NCBI GenBank assembly: GCA_033297075.1
Contig: MU858078.1
Span: forward strand, 1-64,000
Length of the DNA stretch: 64,000 nt
Direction: 5' to 3'
Source: Rhypophila decipiens
Taxonomy: Eukaryota > Ascomycota > Sordariomycetes > Sordariales > Naviculisporaceae
Positions 30,667 through 42,552 of this stretch are shown here, in pieces. The notes under the pieces are model-generated. The model ran no database searches and was not told the origin of the DNA. It saw only the letters and a program-made list of their open reading frames with translations. The position numbers and the translations under genes were made by a program. Every line of letters starts with the position of its first letter. The first letter of the stretch is position 1.

Positions 30667-32040
30667 TCATGCCATAGAAAGCCCAATAAACTCGACAGCC
30701 TCTGCCCTGTTGGCGACCTTGCCCATGGCACCAGTCTCCTTTCTCATCGCAACAGCAGACCCCGAATCAGCAACAGCAACGACAGAAGCACGAGGGAGGA
30801 CAGCACGAGGGGGGGCAGACACCGAGGCAGCAGCCCCCGCGACATCCTCACTTTCAGCACCCAAAGTCCCGGCACCACCACCGCCACCATTTCCAACCTT
30901 CTCATCAAACCCCGTCCCATGCGCATGGGTGCTCTCCCAAGTCCTCATAACAGCGCCCCAATAAATCTCCTCATTCCCCCTCGCATGCCCACAATGCCCC
31001 GTGCTCTTGAACCGCACCAGCAAACTCCTCGCCCCATTGACATCGGCGCTCGCAACCCCGTGATCCTCGACGTCCTTCCAAAAGATCAAATCGTCGCTCT
31101 CGCTGAACAGATACGTCCGGGGGATATCCCGGCCCACCTCCCACAATCCGGTGTCGTTTAGGGAGCGACGGGTCTTGGAGATGAGGTTATTGTCGTATCC
31201 TACCACGATGCAAAAGACTACCCAGGTGACGCCCAATACGCACGCGCCAAACGGGAGGCCGACTGCCTGGGCGAATCTGTTGCGTGGCAGGGAGCGGCGG
31301 AAGGCGGCTACGTTGGAGGAGTAGCGCGGTGTGCCCGGGGTGCTGTCGAAGATGAAGGCTGCTATGGGGAGACGGTGGCCTTGGGTGTGGGACTGGTAGG
31401 CCTGGGCGAGACAGACGGCCTTGTTGGCGCCGCCCTCGGAGAAGGCGTGCAGGAGGATGTTTGTGAATTTGGGCTGGATGGGGGACGTGAAGGTTGTTAG
31501 GTTTTCTGACAGGGGGGAGTTTGTGCTTGTGGTGAGGTATTGCACTGCTGGCGCGAGGACCTTGAGCTTGGTCTTGGTCCGGTGCCAGGCTAGGTCGGCG
31601 ATGCTGGTTGTGATGACCATTATGGGGGTTTGGGGAAAGAGTTGGTTGTAGGACTGGGTGTACTTTGCTACGTGCTTTGGGACTGCGCCCGTCCAGGAGG
31701 TGATGATTATCAGGTCGGGAGGAGGACCGGAAGCGCTCCCGTGGCTTTGGGGGATTTGGGAGGAGGAGTAGGTCGTCTGGATGGGGATGGTTGGGCGGTG
31801 CGGGATGTCGGCGCAGGTGGTTTCCAGCTTGGGGTCTTGGAGGTAGATTGATCGGCCGAGGCTGGAGAATCCGGGGACGAATTTGGGCTTGGGCGGTTTC
31901 TTCTCGCTCTTGCCCTTGCCCTTGGGGCTCTTTCTCAGACGGCGGGATACACCCATGGTGGGATGTTGACAAGGTGATGAGGGTTTTGATGATGTGGTCG
32001 TTGGTCTGCTGAATCGAAAGGACTGGTTGCTCTTGTTCAC
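30667..32040 (-). CDS. DUF829/TMEM53-family putative hydrolase
   Basis: A single frame of up to 457 codons. The start at Met29 (31956, MGVSRRLRKSPKGKGK) is likelier than 32040. The order of motifs fits DUF829 (TMEM53 family, which includes fungal PaxU): PDLIIITSWTGAVPKHVAKY, then YNQLFPQTPIMVITT, and the nucleophile-elbow-like HAFSEGGANKAV. IAAFIFDSTPGTPRY follows, and late YLFSESDDLIFW and STGHCGHARGN supply the acid and His. The fold is alpha/beta-hydrolase-like. A hydrophobic helix (GLPFGACVLGVTWVVFCIVVG) suggests membrane attachment. The last 80 residues are Gly/Ala/Ser-rich and disordered. PaxU-like proteins appear in some indole-diterpene clusters, but no such cluster is nearby, so I infer a general role only. 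Confidence 0.88.
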   Translation of the reverse strand: MNKSNQSFRFSRPTTTSSKPSSPCQHPTMGVSRRLRKSPKGKGKSEKKPPKPKFVPGFSSLGRSIYLQDPKLETTCADIPHRPTIPIQTTYSSSQIPQSHGSASGPPPDLIIITSWTGAVPKHVAKYTQSYNQLFPQTPIMVITTSIADLAWHRTKTKLKVLAPAVQYLTTSTNSPLSENLTTFTSPIQPKFTNILLHAFSEGGANKAVCLAQAYQSHTQGHRLPIAAFIFDSTPGTPRYSSNVAAFRRSLPRNRFAQAVGLPFGACVLGVTWVVFCIVVGYDNNLISKTRRSLNDTGLWEVGRDIPRTYLFSESDDLIFWKDVEDHGVASADVNGARSLLVRFKSTGHCGHARGNEEIYWGAVMRTWESTHAHGTGFDEKVGNGGGGGAGTLGAESEDVAGAAASVSAPPRAVLPRASVVAVADSGSAVAMRKETGAMGKVANRAEAVEFIGLSMA

Positions 32041-34037
32041 GAAATCGAGGCTGACGATGGTAGTGAGGTGAGTTTTCAGTACAAAAGGTCTTGCAAGATC
32101 TTGTATATATCACTGGAGGCAAGTCGGGATCAAGGGGAGTCTTCGGCAACAAACCGTGGCCGCTGTCGCCGGTCAGAACTGCAATCAGGGACAATGGTTC
32201 AAAACAGGTATTCGCGGATGAGCTGAATCCTGGTTATTTGGCTGGCCGGATCCTCGATGAATCCGTGATTCCGCATACCGTATCAGATTACTTCGGATGC
32301 TCTAGAGTGTTAGTGGTAGTATGGGAGTTGCCCATTTCACATGGGGGCCGTACCAAAAGGGCGGCAGCTAGAGTGACATTTTGGACGGTGCGATTTCCGA
32401 GTTACAAAGGCAAGTATCCCGACAATGTCTCTTTTGGGATTTGGCGGGAATACCAGGAGCGCGCAACAGAACTGAGCTAACGTTGGCATAGCAGAAACCA
32501 GCAATATGATGCGATTATGATAGCCCATGGTGGCAATCCAGCAATGGGTCTTTGGTACGTCACTTGACGTGCGAGATTTCCGATATAAGCTTTGAAGCTG
32601 TCTGCAAGTTGTATGCCCGTGCCGGTACCAGAGGAGGGCAGTGTCTTTAGATGGTATGGCATGTGGAAGACGTTACTCTATTCTTGCTCTGTTTACGCTC
32701 TGCTTCTCTGTGAGTATTCTGGCCATACAAGATAACAGCTTGACGAGATGTTGGGAGCTTCACAGAACACAGAAACGGCAACACCAAGGTCTCTGCTCTT
32801 AGACCGTGTGAGAGTCTCTACCGGTGTTTTAGCGTTAGTTAACTGGGCTTCGTTGGCTTATAATCTCTTGTCTGGACAGCTTCAACTTGAGTCGTCAAGA
32901 TACCTCTTTCGAGTTCACAGCCGACACATTATCGTGGCATATCAAGACATGGGTTCGAGAAACACCGCCCAAAAGACTGTGATGAGATCCTGGGTGCTGG
33001 AAACAAAGCTTCCGGGAGTTTGACAAAGTGAAATGTCCGAGACGGTAGCTGCAGAAATGCGCTACCCCTTAGGTGCAGAAACGGTCAAGATCAACGGTGT
33101 TGGCCGTTGAGATGGAATTTTACGGGTCAGGGTTTTCACAGTGGACCGTGGTAATGTACTGTCTTCGGATACCGGTAGTTATTGGAACTGGCAGGATCGA
33201 TCTGGGATTCTGGGTTGAAGGTGGTTGTTGCCCTTCCGGTGTGAATCGTCGTGCCTTCCCAGCAGAACAGCAACATGTTCCTTCCCGATTCCAAATGAAG
33301 CTAGTTATTAAGAATCTTACGATCCAACAGCTGGAGAACGCACACTGCATGGCCGCTGAATCACACAATCAGGAAGGTGTCCAGGAACCCATTTCCAAAA
33401 GAGCATATCACCAAAAGCCCGTCTACACACAATTCTATACACACAATCTGCATAATTCTCCTGGGGCACACAATCTCCATATTCCATTTGTTGACTTGCA
33501 CCCTGTCTCCTTTATGCAAGTCAACCCTGGTATGCAACCAGACGCACCTCGCGATTCGCTACAACTGGGAGCCAGCCAGATCAGGAGTCGAGATCCAAAC
33601 ATGCCATTCTCTCCTAGTCAACCTGTAAATCTCGGGCTGGGAGTGTTGATCCCTCCCGCAGAACTGCAAATTTAGTCTGATGCCACCGGCTGCTACCGCC
33701 CCATCTAGGAGATTAGCTTCACCCACATCCTGTTTTCGACCAGCCCCTCGCTGCCATCTCGCCACGGCCTGATTATGGCACGTATTGGTGAGGACTGCCA
33801 GTCGATATTAGAACCAATGGCACCCACACCTTCCTCCTTTCTCGATTCGACACAGCGCATCAGTGGTTTCCTACTTGACTTGTTGATCAGGACACATCAA
33901 AGGCCGGCCTTTCATCACTGTCACCTAGGAATCGATTTCCTGTCTCTTCTTGTCCTTCATTTGCTTCATTACTCTGGGAAGAGCTGGTCACTTCCATACG
34001 TGCGACGACTTCCTTCTTCCTTGTCTTGACACTCGCC
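32041..34037. other. 2-kb divergent upstream region
   Basis: Shared upstream of the DUF829 gene (-) and the MFS gene (+). A 200-codon frame at 33073-33675 shows no domain and I do not accept it. Nothing else found. Confidence 0.5.
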
Positions 34038-36724
34038 ATGGCTCACAACGAGCTTCCTACGCCCATGATGATGGGTTCGAGAGCCGAAGCATCCGCCTCG
34101 GATGAGGACATTGAGTCGTCCATGTTGGATGTCTCCAAGCTGGAAGAGCTCAGAGATGCTGTCAGGCAGGCAGAATGGCAACCCGGGAAGCAAGAGTACG
34201 CCGTCATGGCTACCTTGGCCGTCATATCGCTGATGGTGGCGCTGGATGCTACCATCCTCGTCTCCGTCCTACCCGTAAGTCTATCTGTCCATCTAGCAAA
34301 TGCCCTGCAAAGCTAATCATTGATATAGACACTGGCCATGGACTTTGGGGGCACCTCGACAGACGCCTTTTGGGCCGGAACATCATATCTGTTGAGCTGT
34401 GCAGTATGCCAGCCCTTCATCGCCGCGCTGTCAGACATCTTTGGCCGAAAGGAGATGCTCCTGTCCTCTGTCATCTTCTTCACCCTGGGAACCCTTCTCT
34501 GTGCGCCCATCGCCAAGAGCTTTCCCGTCTTCTTTGCTGGTCGTGCTGTCCAAGGAATCGGCGGCGGTGGCATCATCACAATGGGTCAGGTCATCTTTGC
34601 CGACATTGTGCCCTTGCGACAGAGGCCAAAGTACTTTTCCATCGTCCTGGGAGCCTGGGCGCTAGGGAGTGTCCTGGGACCTCTCATTGGCGGACTCTTT
34701 GTTGAGCATGCGTTCTGGAGCTGGTGTTTCTATCTCAATGTGAGTTGCCGTCGCTTTGTTGGCTTCGGGATAGTTGCAGATAATGACTTGCTAACGTCTT
34801 GATCCCTTTCAGTTCCCATTCTGCGCCATCGGACTTGTTCTGGTCCCATTCTGCGTCAAGCTGAGCACCGAAAAGAGCACCTTGTCTTCGAAACTGTCCC
34901 GGGTCGATTGGGTCGGCGGGTTCCTCTTCATGGGAAGCATGACAAGCTTCCTCATAGGATTGTCATGGGCCGGTGTGCAGTACGCCTGGGACAGTGTCCA
35001 AACCATCGCCCCGATAGTCATCGGAGTCGTGGGTGTCGCAGCTGCGATTACCTGGGAGAACAAGTATGCTCGTGAGCCGTTCATTCGATCGTCGCTTTTC
35101 TGCTCCACGTCGGCCTTTGCTGCCTATGCTTGCGCTTTCTTCCAGGGATTGATTGTAAGTGTTCCCTTGAAGACAGTATCGTATCCGGATTGCTGACCCC
35201 CGTCCTAGCTCTTCTGCGCGCTCTACTACGTCCCGTTCTACTTCACCGCTGTGCGCTTCACCTCACCAACTCAGTCGGGGCTGAACGTCTTTCCCGTCAC
35301 TTGCTTCCTTCTTCCTGGCAGCATCTTGATCTCCCTTTTGACATCTCGTCTTGGACGATTCCGCTGGGCCATCTGGGGAGGATGGGTCCTCGCCGCCCTC
35401 TCGTGTGGCCTGTTTGTCTTCTTCAACCAGCACACCAAGACAGTCGTCTGGGCCGTCATTCTCGCTGTTTTTGGAATCGGCCACGGCATGCTGCTCACAA
35501 GCATCAACGTTGGCATTCAGGCCATAAGCAACACTGAGGATGCCGGCCGGGCTGCTGCCATGTACGCCTTTATGAGAACGCTGGGCATGTCCGTCGGCGT
35601 GGCCATCGGCGGCACTGTGTTCCAGAACCTCATGAGTGCCAAGCTCAAGGATATCGGACTGCCGGTGGAGATTGCGCACAACTCTGAGGCTTTTGTCGCC
35701 GACATGGCGACGATGGATGTCAACGATCCTATTCGTGTCGGCGCATTGGAGGCTTGTGAGTATCCCCACCAGGACACAGACATGCAATAGACATCACTGA
35801 CACACCGCAGACGTCAAGGGATTCCATGGTGTCTACTGGACCATCACGGGATGTGCAGCAGCTGCCTTCCTGATCAGCCTGGCGATCAAGCGTCACAGCA
35901 TGGACAAGATTCTGTCATCCAAGTTTGTCCTGAAGGGCGCCCGAGAATCGACGCTTGCGGCCCTCACCGCGGTCGAGACCAACGAAGCCGACTTGATCCG
36001 CCGTCTACCTCAGCTTGCCAAGACGACTTCCGGCCAGCCAACTGCTCCAGCATGTCCTTGTGCTCAGAACAAAGATCAAGGACCATCCAAGGCCGAGCCA
36101 TGCTGCCAATGCAACAACGAGAAGCAAGCCAGCGGCTCTAGCTCTGGTCAACAACAGACTCAACAAGAAATCCTAGCTTCGGCTCGTGCTTTGACTCCCA
36201 AGCTACCGGCGTCTATTGCCGTAGCCTACTATATTGAACCTGGTGGAAAGAAAGTGCCGTTTGACATCCTGTCGACCACGGCCAAGGCACCTCAAACGTC
36301 TCGCCAAGATGAGGTCACAGATAGTCAGCCGGAAGCTGAGGAAGTTTCTAAGGAGGTCGAAGTGGCATCAGTATCCGGGAGCACAACATCCGAGGAAATG
36401 GCTGACGAGTCGTCGGTATACGACGGTACTTTGTCAGAAACCTCCACAGAAGATGATGACTCTGAGTCTTCGCTTGTGGAGGAGGTTGAGGAAGACACTG
36501 TGCCTACATTAACAACCGAGGCTCAATTAAGCAACCACTCGCCAGAACAAGACGAGAACTTGGAGAAAGAAGAGGACATGGAGTCTCGACCTGACGAGGC
36601 AACTCGTAAGGTGTTGTCAGAGTATGCTACTTGGGAGGCGTTGATTGTGGAGAAGGTGGGAGTGAAGCTAATACGGGAGGTGGCCGAGGGTGAGGCAACG
36701 GCAGGCCAGGCTGGCCCTTCATGA
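34038..36724 (+). CDS. DHA2-type MFS transporter with long acidic, Cys-containing tail
   Basis: Exons 34038-34274, 34329-34739, 34813-35154, 35209-35755 and 35811-36724 total 2451 bases, 816 residues. About 14 membrane helices span residues 50-565. MFS signatures include DATILVSVLPTLAMDF, LSDIFGRKEMLL (motif A), GRAVQGIGGGGI and LGSVLGPLIGG (motif C). That is the drug:H+ antiporter-2 group, plasma-membrane exporters of toxins or drugs. The tail after the last helix is about 250 residues, far longer than usual. It holds two close cysteine groups (CPC and CCQC, 18 residues apart) and then strongly acidic Ser/Glu/Asp stretches, and closes with a short helical segment. No tail function is known to me. 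Confidence 0.93.
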
Positions 36725-37222
36725 ATACCCCGACCTGTTTTCTATCTCACTCCTTTGAATATGCGAGGTTGATTTTCCCGTAAGGCAGGAGTATGTCTTG
36801 TTTGTCATTCATCGATCTGCACCACAAATGTATCTATCATAGAGGAAGCTGGCTGGATATTAGCAATTTGCCTCGGCGACAGTCATTTGAATCTTGGGTC
36901 AAACAGCAACAAGAGCACGAGCGAGTTGAAATCTTTTCGTTTGTCAATAAAAGCTAGTTGGTGATGAAATAAATACTATTGAAATTGAATATCCCAACTC
37001 AAAAATCAGATTCTAGACTGGAACGAACACCTCCCTTTGGACCTCCAAGCCTTTTGTTGTGTTTTGTTAGATGCCTCGCTGTGATATGAGTCTGCTCTGA
37101 CACTGTCTGTTCATGTTACCTTCCTGCGTCTATTTGAAAACATATATTACTAGCAACATCGAAACTGAAAAGACCACAACCTATGGGAAGCAGTCCCTTA
37201 ATGCACTCTACCGCCCCAGCCT
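36725..37222. other. Convergent 3' spacer
   Basis: 3' ends of the MFS gene and the aldo-keto reductase gene. AT-rich with poly(A)-signal-like aataaa at about 36968. No gene seen. Confidence 0.6.
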
Positions 37223-38412
37223 TTATCGGCTCAAGTGCTTCTGAGCAGCCTCCGGGTATCGATCTCCCACGACAGCGGTGTGATCCACCGCCTCCTGGAG
37301 TTCCGCCGCCTCTTCATCAGTCAGCTCCACAAGCTTGCAGTTTTCCTCGACCCGGGATACCTTGGTTGCTCCGGGAATGGCGATGACACCCTGACGAATG
37401 ACCCTATTCCATTACTTGTGTGTTAGTCATCTTTAAACGCCCAACATACCCAGAATGAATGAATACATACCAAGCAATAGCAACCTGTGCAGGCGAGCAG
37501 CCCTTTTTCTTCGCAACCCCCTCAACAGCCTCAGCAAGCTTGACATTCCTCTCAAACGCGCCGGGCTGGAACCTGGGAAAATGGCGACGATAGTCATCAG
37601 CAGGGAGATCCTCCAGTCTCTTGATATTCCCCGTCAGCCAACCGCTCCCCATGGGACTATACCCCACGAGCGGAATCCCCAATTCGCGACAGGTATCAGC
37701 TACCCCCCCATCCGGGCCATCCCGGTCAAGCACATGCCTCGAGAACAAGCTGAGCTCTTCTTCCACCGCCGCGGGGGGGAGGATAGCATGCGCGCGGCGG
37801 ATCGTAGAGGGGCTGGTCTCGCTCAGGCCGTACGAAGCGATCTTGCCCTGCTTGATTAGCTCGGCAAAGGTGCGGACTGTTGTCTCGATGGGGACGTTGG
37901 GGTCGATCCGGGCGGGCTCGAAGAGGTCGATCTTCTTGGTTCTGCCCAGGATGGCCAGGGCTTCGTCCACGGCGGACCGGATGCCCGAAGGAGAACAGTC
38001 GGGTTGGTTTGTGCGGATGTTGTACAAGCCTTTTACGCTTAGGACTACCTTGGGCGCGTCCTCGGGGTATTTGGCAAAGTAGGCTTTGAGTAGGTGGAGG
38101 GAGTTGGCGTTTGGGGGTCCGTAGAATGTGCCCTGGTGGTAGATACATGGTTAGCTGAGTTGGGATAGGTGAAGAGTGAGTGCTTGCTTACTGCGTTCCA
38201 GAAGTTGGCTCCGTTCTCGAGGGCGGCTTTCAGGGACTTGATGGCCTCCTCGTGGGTGAGCTTGCAGGACAGGGTAAGATCTGGGTTGAAAGGCGGTTAG
38301 TTGAGATAGCTGTGAGTATAGCTTCATAGGAAGATGACATACTCATCATGCCAAAGCCAACAGGGCCAACAGGCTTGCCTGCTATGGTCTTGGGCATTGT
38401 TGGTGGTGTCAT
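37223..38412 (-). CDS. Pyridoxal-reductase-like aldo-keto reductase
   Basis: Exons 38412-38343, 38280-38192, 38132-37471 and 37403-37223 give 333 residues. The alternative start at 38397 (MPKTIAGKPVGPVGFG) looks equally good. AKR features in order: VGPVGFGMM, NGANFWNAGTFYGPP with the active-site Tyr, KVVLSVKG with the Lys, IDLFEPARIDPNVPIE, ASYGLSETSPSTIRRAH and PLVGYSPMGSGWLTG. GVIAIPGATKVSRVEEN, which binds NADPH phosphate, is last. The ARxDPNVPIE and LSE...TIRRA signatures match the AKR8 pyridoxal reductases, such as S. pombe plr1, which interconvert pyridoxal and pyridoxine with NADP(H). Whether this copy is the housekeeping enzyme or a paralog cannot be told here. Confidence 0.9.
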
Positions 38413-39793
38413 TTTGAACCTGGAGTTCAGAGTGAAAGTTCTCAGTGAGCAAGGACTGTTTGTGTGATTTGAATTGGAGGTGGATGTAGTGCTTCGTGCT
38501 GGTAGGTCTTTACTCTTTATAGCCAAGAGTCTATGACTTGTATAACTTTTATATAGCACAGTACTTCAATATGCCATTTCGTAAACTCCGTAGCTCGCAT
38601 GGTATTCGGGTATTAGACCGGCGCTACGGCTTACAGAATTCTATCTCCGGTGCAGCTTGGAGCCAAATCCGGGGGGCTGAGACACAGATTCCAGCGCGCA
38701 ACTGCTTAACCCCGGCACTGTTGTATTGGTTTCACCCTACGATATACGGATCTTGTTAGTATCTGGTCTGGTTCGCATCGGCATCCAATCATCTATACCG
38801 AATTGGGCTGTTCGCACCAGTGACCAATTACTGATCGAAAAGGATTCCGTAATCCGAGTTCTTAAAGGCGGACCCGGCGTTAAGGCAGAGGGTCACAGAG
38901 CGAAGTAATAGGTCGAGACAAAGACACGGAAAGGCCTAACCACCGACGCCGTCCCAAAGGCACCCGCCGCAGCCATATACTGGCCCGCGGAAACCCGTTC
39001 CGTCCAAAACTCGGTTCGTGATACTCATTATAGGGCGAAGACTTGCGAGGTGGCGCTCGACTGACTTGGTTCTGATCTGCCGAGCGGTTTCACGTTCGAT
39101 AAAACTTCTGTAGCAGCATTTTCGAACCAGATTGTACGATTTTCTTCTTCAAGAAGTAGGTACAATCCCAGATACTGTGAGGAGTCTTCTGATAATGAGA
39201 TATCTTATCACTGAATGGAGCCTATGTTTGACTTCAAGCATAGAATATGCAACGCTGAGTACTGGCTCGAATGATCGACTGATATATGGCCGGAGAAGGG
39301 GCCCCCGAACAAGCTGACAGTATCTTAACAGGCACAACGGGTTCCCAGGGAGATACGCCAAGGTCCGAGGTGACAAATTTTGCAACCAACTGCGCGAGAG
39401 GACATACCAAGAAGGGGCCGCTTTGGGCCTGATGTTTTGGCCGTGAGCAACTGTGTGTGAGCTGTCCCGAGTTGGCGGATAAGGCCGCCAAACCATGTGT
39501 CTTCCAAGTCTCGAATGTGTTCCCAGGGGCTGGGGGCCATCGGCACCTACGGAGAGATTGCAGCGCCTCATATGATCAGAGTCGTAGGGAGACACAGATG
39601 AGGCTCAGCCAAAGTCTGGCGTACGTAATCGCGAGTCCCACATGCTGTGTTACTGCTGCGTCGAGAACGAGTGATGTTCTGATAGTAATTACTGTACATA
39701 TCACTTCGTATCGAACTGAGTAAATATTCGGCGCAGACCCCAGACCGCAATATAAACCCTAATTTTGGATTACTGATCCACAATTCCCAACAA
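38413..39793. other. 1.4-kb spacer ahead of the tRNA
   Basis: Upstream of the aldo-keto reductase gene. Short open frames of 60-150 codons have no recognisable content. No repeats seen. Confidence 0.5.
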
Positions 39794-39900
39794 GGGCCGC
39801 TGGTCTAGTGGTATGATTCTCGCTTAGGGTCACACCCGAGTTCCAAAAGCTTGTTAACAAGCTTTGCGAGAGGTCCCGGGTTCAATCCCCGGGTGGCCCC
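39794..39900 (+). tRNA. tRNA-Pro (AGG), intron-containing
   Basis: The acceptor arms gggccgc (39794-39800) and gtggccc (39893-39899) pair with one G-T wobble. The A box reads tggtctagtggtatgatt and the B box gggttcaatcccc. The anticodon arm ctcgc/gcgag (39819-39823 and 39866-39870) encloses the loop ttaggg-t with anticodon AGG. A 35-base intron (39830-39864) sits one base 3' of the anticodon, the normal place for nuclear tRNA introns. A T6 run at 39905 ends transcription by RNA polymerase III. Confidence 0.95.
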
Positions 39901-41449
39901 TACATTTTTTCTCTTTTCTTTCTTCAGTTATTTTTCTCCTCATAATAAACAATTAACCTTTTCATTCTGTTTGTTCTTACTTTGTTTTGGGGACTTTTTA
40001 CAAGTGTAGAAATGTTTGGAGGTACCTTCGGTGAGTTGGGAGCAGCGAGTCTCGGATGGGTCCAACACGTCATAGAGTTTCTTCCGAACCGGCGGTCGAT
40101 AACCTGAGGATGATGCGCCTGTAATGCGCTGATGCGAAGCCGTTGCAAGCGCAAAATGAGCCCAGATCTTGAGCCTACTCTCAACGGGCGGTCAACAAGC
40201 TTGTCACCTGCCAGATCTGTATATGGATATCGAATGTGGAAAGCCAATGATCACAATACGAAGACTCGAAATTGGGAATCCCCTCATCCAAACGAGTCTC
40301 AATACGGAGTGCCATTGATGACATCATCCGCCAGCTTTTGACGCGTGTCAGTCAAACCCATCAAGGGTAAAAGGACCCGGGCACAAGACAGATGCCTAAA
40401 CTTTCGATCAAACGCAACCAGGCCGCGTCAGAATCCGGGGGCTAAGCCATGGAGGAAGAGACAAGGTAATAAATAAAAGAGAAAACCAGAAAGTAGAGCA
40501 TGAATTCCCGATAAAGAGCATCGATATTCGCATTGTACGCTAGCGAAAAGATGCGGGTTTCTGGTGTTGTTGCTGCTCCTCCTCGACAAAAGGTCTCGAC
40601 CCTTCCATGCCTCTCAAGGTGAAACGTTCATGTCCCTACACGTAAAATTGGACTGTCGCCGCAGTGAAGGTTCGCAGCGTGATTGGATGACAGCCTGTCA
40701 AGTCCAGCCCCACCGCCCTGCGATGTGCGGGGGCTTGGCGAACTGCGCCGCCAAGACCTGCGTCAGAGCTTGCGAGCTGGTGCATTTGCCGGGTTTCTTG
40801 TTCACTGTTGACATATCAACTGCTGCAAGATGGACTGACGATCAGATCTTTGCTGACATGATAGTCAGGGGTACAAATATAGGGGACTGGGCAGAGGTTG
40901 AACAAACAGTGTGAAAAGCGTTTGTGCATCGTGACTTTCGAGAGACCCCGCCAAGCACACCAGTGGCGTTCCCAAGAACTGTTATGTAGTGTTGCCTTGC
41001 CCCTGTCCTGTCCCCTGAATGGATCCACCTTTGTTGGAGGGGCTTGGTGTTTCAACGGTGTTGAAGTCCGATCTTGCACACAATTCCACATCTCTCGTCC
41101 TTCGTCAGCCCAGCGGCATCCATCCATCCTTCTGTGCTTGCTGATTTCTTATATCCAGCGCCTGTTTGCTGTTTTCTGTCTTTTTCATCTCAAGAGTTTG
41201 CTTGCTGGACAATCACCACTTATTTGTCGCTTTGCCGTTCATTCTTCCACGAGACAAACCACCGTAACAAGTCATCGAATCTCCGTCCGCCTCGAACGAC
41301 GCACGAAATAGAACCAAACGGTTTCGGCCCTTCCAGTCTTGACGACAAACTGAATTCCGCTGCTTTCTTCCCAATCTAGACCAGTACATCCACAAGCGAG
41401 TTCTTGCTATTCGAGTTTCCGCGGGGTCAAAAACACATATCCCTCCACG
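39901..41449. other. Spacer upstream of the CFEM gene
   Basis: No supported gene. The right third (about 41080-41449) is pyrimidine-rich, like a long 5' leader of the CFEM gene. Confidence 0.5.
39905..39910 (+). terminator. RNA polymerase III T-tract terminator
   Basis: Six T residues begin five bases after the tRNA-Pro, followed by more T-rich sequence. Confidence 0.8.
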
Positions 41450-42064
41450 ATGCATTTCCAGACCCTTCCTCTCGCCTTGACGGCGACGCTCTCTTTCTTC
41501 ACAGCCTCGGCAATCGCGCAGTCATTCCCCCAAGAAGCGACCGGAACAGGCTACTTCATCACCCGTCCCTCAACGGGAGCTAGCCAAGCCACTCCAACGC
41601 CCACAGCAAGCGGTCTGCCCGGTCTCGTCTCTCAGCTCCCCGCCTGCGCCCTTCCCTGCTTCCAAAGCGCCGCCCAGACCGTCAAGTGCACACTCTCAGA
41701 CTTTGAATGTCTCTGCAAATCCTCCAACATCCAGTCCTTCGCCGTCAACATGGGTAGCTGTCTGACCGGCGGCCTCGGCGGCAGCGGAGGCCCCAGCTCG
41801 ACAGACAGCCAGTGCAGCATCTCGAATCTGACTTCGCTGGCGGGGCAGATCTGCGCGCGCGTGAACAGCGCGCCGGATGGTGAGCTTTCGAGCGCGAGCG
41901 CGGTGGTCTCGGAGAAGCTGGCGGCTGCGACGGCGACGCAGACACAGACGGGGGCCAACAGCTCGCCTACAGACGGGAGCAAGAACGAGGCGGGAAGAAA
42001 GCATGGCGATGCGGCGATGGGCATGTTGGCTGTTGTTGCTGCGTATGCAGTGCTGGCACTGTAA
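41450..42064 (+). CDS. CFEM-domain, probably GPI-anchored protein
   Basis: A single exon of 204 residues. The signal peptide ends around residue 23 (FFTASAIAQS). The CFEM domain spans about 60-145 with all eight cysteines: CALPC, VKC, ECLC, GSC, QC and ICARV, and the Asp of LSDFEC that precedes the central pair. A Ser/Thr/Ala-rich stalk follows. The C-terminus is a short hydrophobic tail (MGMLAVVAAYAVLAL) after NEAGRKHGDAA, as for GPI attachment. CFEM proteins are found only in fungi. Some bind heme at the cell surface and others act in host interaction. The heme-ligand Asp position is plausible, but the binding role is inferred. Confidence 0.93.
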   Translation: MHFQTLPLALTATLSFFTASAIAQSFPQEATGTGYFITRPSTGASQATPTPTASGLPGLVSQLPACALPCFQSAAQTVKCTLSDFECLCKSSNIQSFAVNMGSCLTGGLGGSGGPSSTDSQCSISNLTSLAGQICARVNSAPDGELSSASAVVSEKLAAATATQTQTGANSSPTDGSKNEAGRKHGDAAMGMLAVVAAYAVLAL

Positions 42065-42552
42065 TTTTTATTTCTCTTTTCTTCGACAAACACATTTTCG
42101 TTTTGGAGACGGGCCTCGTCTATTTTCATCCTTTACGGTTCTGTTCTGGGTATGTAGTCTACATGGGATATCAATCGGGACATTGCATGGCATGGCAAGG
42201 GAGTTTTAGCATCTTTCAGAAACCGGGACCGGGCGGACATGCACAAAAGTACGGGCATCGGTTTATTTTCCTATCTTGTTGCATACATAGATCAGGTTGG
42301 GTGTCATATCACCTTTATCAGCCAGAAGCATCTAGATTGCTGAATCACACGGAAATACTGGGCACCACATCTCTTACTTGTCTCACATTCGCTTCGTTGC
42401 TCAAAAGCCAAGATCCTCCGTCGTGGTGATAACAACACATGTTCAAACTCCTATCCTACGCCATTACATATCTAACCAACAAGCCTTTGCTCGCCGCGCA
42501 GAAACAAGAAACAAATCTCAAGCCGTCACAAAAATAGTCAGTGTCTGGCAGA
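42065..42552. other. Convergent 3' spacer
   Basis: Between the 3' ends of the CFEM gene and POL2. No gene seen. Confidence 0.6.

Noticed and set aside
33073..33675. 200-codon frame upstream of the MFS gene
   Set aside because: No domain, no splice continuation, and it lies in the promoter region.
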